From contig CAWINP010000013.1 of NCBI GenBank assembly GCA_963837485.1, positions 189,579 to 253,578 on the forward strand: DNA of 64,000 bases, read 5' to 3'. Positions within the stretch are counted from its first letter, which is position 1, and every line of letters begins with the position of its first letter. Positions 63,386 through 64,000 of the stretch are shown one piece after another. The notes beneath the pieces were generated by a model, which was not told where the DNA came from, ran no database searches, and was given only the letters and a program-made list of their open reading frames with translations. Made by a program: the position numbers and the translations under genes. The DNA is from Solirubrobacter sp963837485 (GTDB taxonomy: Bacteria; Actinomycetota; Thermoleophilia; Solirubrobacterales; Solirubrobacteraceae).

Positions 63386-64000
63386 CTAACCCGTGCCCGC
63401 GGCCGGCGCGGTCGTGCCCGCGCCTGCAGCTCCGGTGCCCCCGCCCGCGCCGGTTCCCCCGGCGGGCGGTGTCGTCGCCGGAGGCGGCGTTGCGGCGGGA
63501 GGCGGCGTGGGCGTCGCGGGGGGCGTCGTCCCGCCGCCTTCGGTTGCCGGCGGCGTCGTCCCGCCATCGCCGGTCTTGGGCTTCGTCCCGGTTCCCGCGC
63601 CGCCGGTCCCGCCGGTTCCGGGTGCGGTCGTCGGCGCGGCGGTCACGCTCGGCGCGGCGCCCTCGGTGGGCGGCGCGGGCGGCAGGGTGCCGCCCTCCTT
63701 GGCCGCGTCGCTCTTGTCGCTGCCGGGGAGCTTGTCGATCTTCAGCAGCGCGGTCATGAACGCGCGCCAGATCTCGGCCGGGTAGGTGCCGCCGGCGACC
63801 GGGCCGCCCTGGAACTCGGTCTTCATGGGCTTGAACTTGTCCGGATACCCGACCCAGACGGCGACCGTGTACTCCTTCGTCCAGCCGACGAACCAGGCGT
63901 CGCCGTAGTTCTCGGTCGTCCCCGTCTTGCCGGCGATGACGACGCCCGGGATCTGCGCGCGGGTTCCCGAGCCCGTCTGGACGACGGTCTGGAGGATCGA
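63386..64000 (-). CDS. Class A penicillin-binding protein, C-terminal part
   Basis: Runs off the right edge; about 204 C-terminal residues are visible. VVIAGKTGTTENYGDAWFVGWT holds the transpeptidase KTGT box, followed by YTVAVWVGYPDKFKPM and GGTYPAEIWRAFM, as in bifunctional glycosyltransferase/transpeptidases. The last ~110 residues are a low-complexity Pro/Thr/Gly/Ala tail (TPPPAATPPPATTPPAGGT), common on actinobacterial PBP1 proteins and probably wall-spanning. The glycosyltransferase domain would lie outside the window. Confidence 0.88.
   Translation of the reverse strand, partial: SILQTVVQTGSGTRAQIPGVVIAGKTGTTENYGDAWFVGWTKEYTVAVWVGYPDKFKPMKTEFQGGPVAGGTYPAEIWRAFMTALLKIDKLPGSDKSDAAKEGGTLPPAPPTEGAAPSVTAAPTTAPGTGGTGGAGTGTKPKTGDGGTTPPATEGGGTTPPATPTPPPAATPPPATTPPAGGTGAGGGTGAAGAGTTAPAAGTG

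Overview
This 64 kb window is very GC-rich and densely packed. Many neighbouring genes share 1-4 nt stop/start overlaps, GTG starts are common, and several genes sit under promoters that look leaderless. Gene content suggests an actinobacterium, most plausibly class Thermoleophilia (Solirubrobacterales-like). The pointers are modular surface proteins with 'CDASGDAC' Ig-like units, clustered serA and leu genes, and a Streptomyces-like van system. The taxonomic call is inference; no rRNA or tRNA gene was found.

Layout. 1-2.1 kb: class-V aminotransferase tail and serA. 2.1-6.1 kb: LivK-type binding protein, a 37-bp tandem repeat, a MerR regulator divergent from a methyltransferase across a perfect operator palindrome, and a membrane HD-GYP phosphodiesterase. 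6.2-14.5 kb: amino-sugar / cell-wall-recycling regulon (murQ, DasR-like GntR regulator, sugar ABC transporter, nagA, SIS-domain deaminase, MsiK-like ATPase) with two dre-like operators. 14.5-19 kb: BNR propeller protein, methyltransferase, frameshifted glycoside hydrolase, DUF2252 protein.

19-27.5 kb: a complete vancomycin-resistance-type locus. vanR and vanS lie on the + strand. On the - strand are an S11 D,D-carboxypeptidase, vanH, a D-Ala-D-Lac ligase, vanX, murF, a LytR_C membrane protein and a phytanoyl-CoA-dioxygenase-like protein. Three near-identical VanR-box promoters place the start codon exactly 65 nt downstream of the box, before the carboxypeptidase, vanH and the dioxygenase. The dioxygenase is therefore a candidate new member of a glycopeptide-response regulon.

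27.5-36.7 kb: polyamine module (potADBC, divergent PucR regulator, class III aminotransferase, FAD amine oxidase). 36.7-47.8 kb: frameshifted beta-propeller/Ig surface protein, cyclooxygenase-like haem peroxidase, glycosyltransferase, TrmO, MFS exporter, MocR regulator, two DHFR-like reductases (one fused to an SRPBCC domain), and an ArsR regulator whose start cannot be resolved.

47.8-62.9 kb: branched-chain amino-acid block. leuA is preceded by a leucine-rich leader peptide. A patatin-like gene and an XRE-cupin regulator follow, then leuC-leuD, an interruption (broken VOC gene, unknown membrane protein, VapBC), then leuB-ilvE-cimA and a DegT-type aminotransferase, ending with argH and mpg. 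The window closes with the C-terminus of a class A penicillin-binding protein.

Recurrent themes are two copies of a ~220-bp intergenic inverted-repeat element near 33.4 and 63.1 kb, and in-frame minisatellites expanded inside conserved proteins (murQ, the FAD oxidase, the patatin-like protein and the surface protein stalk).
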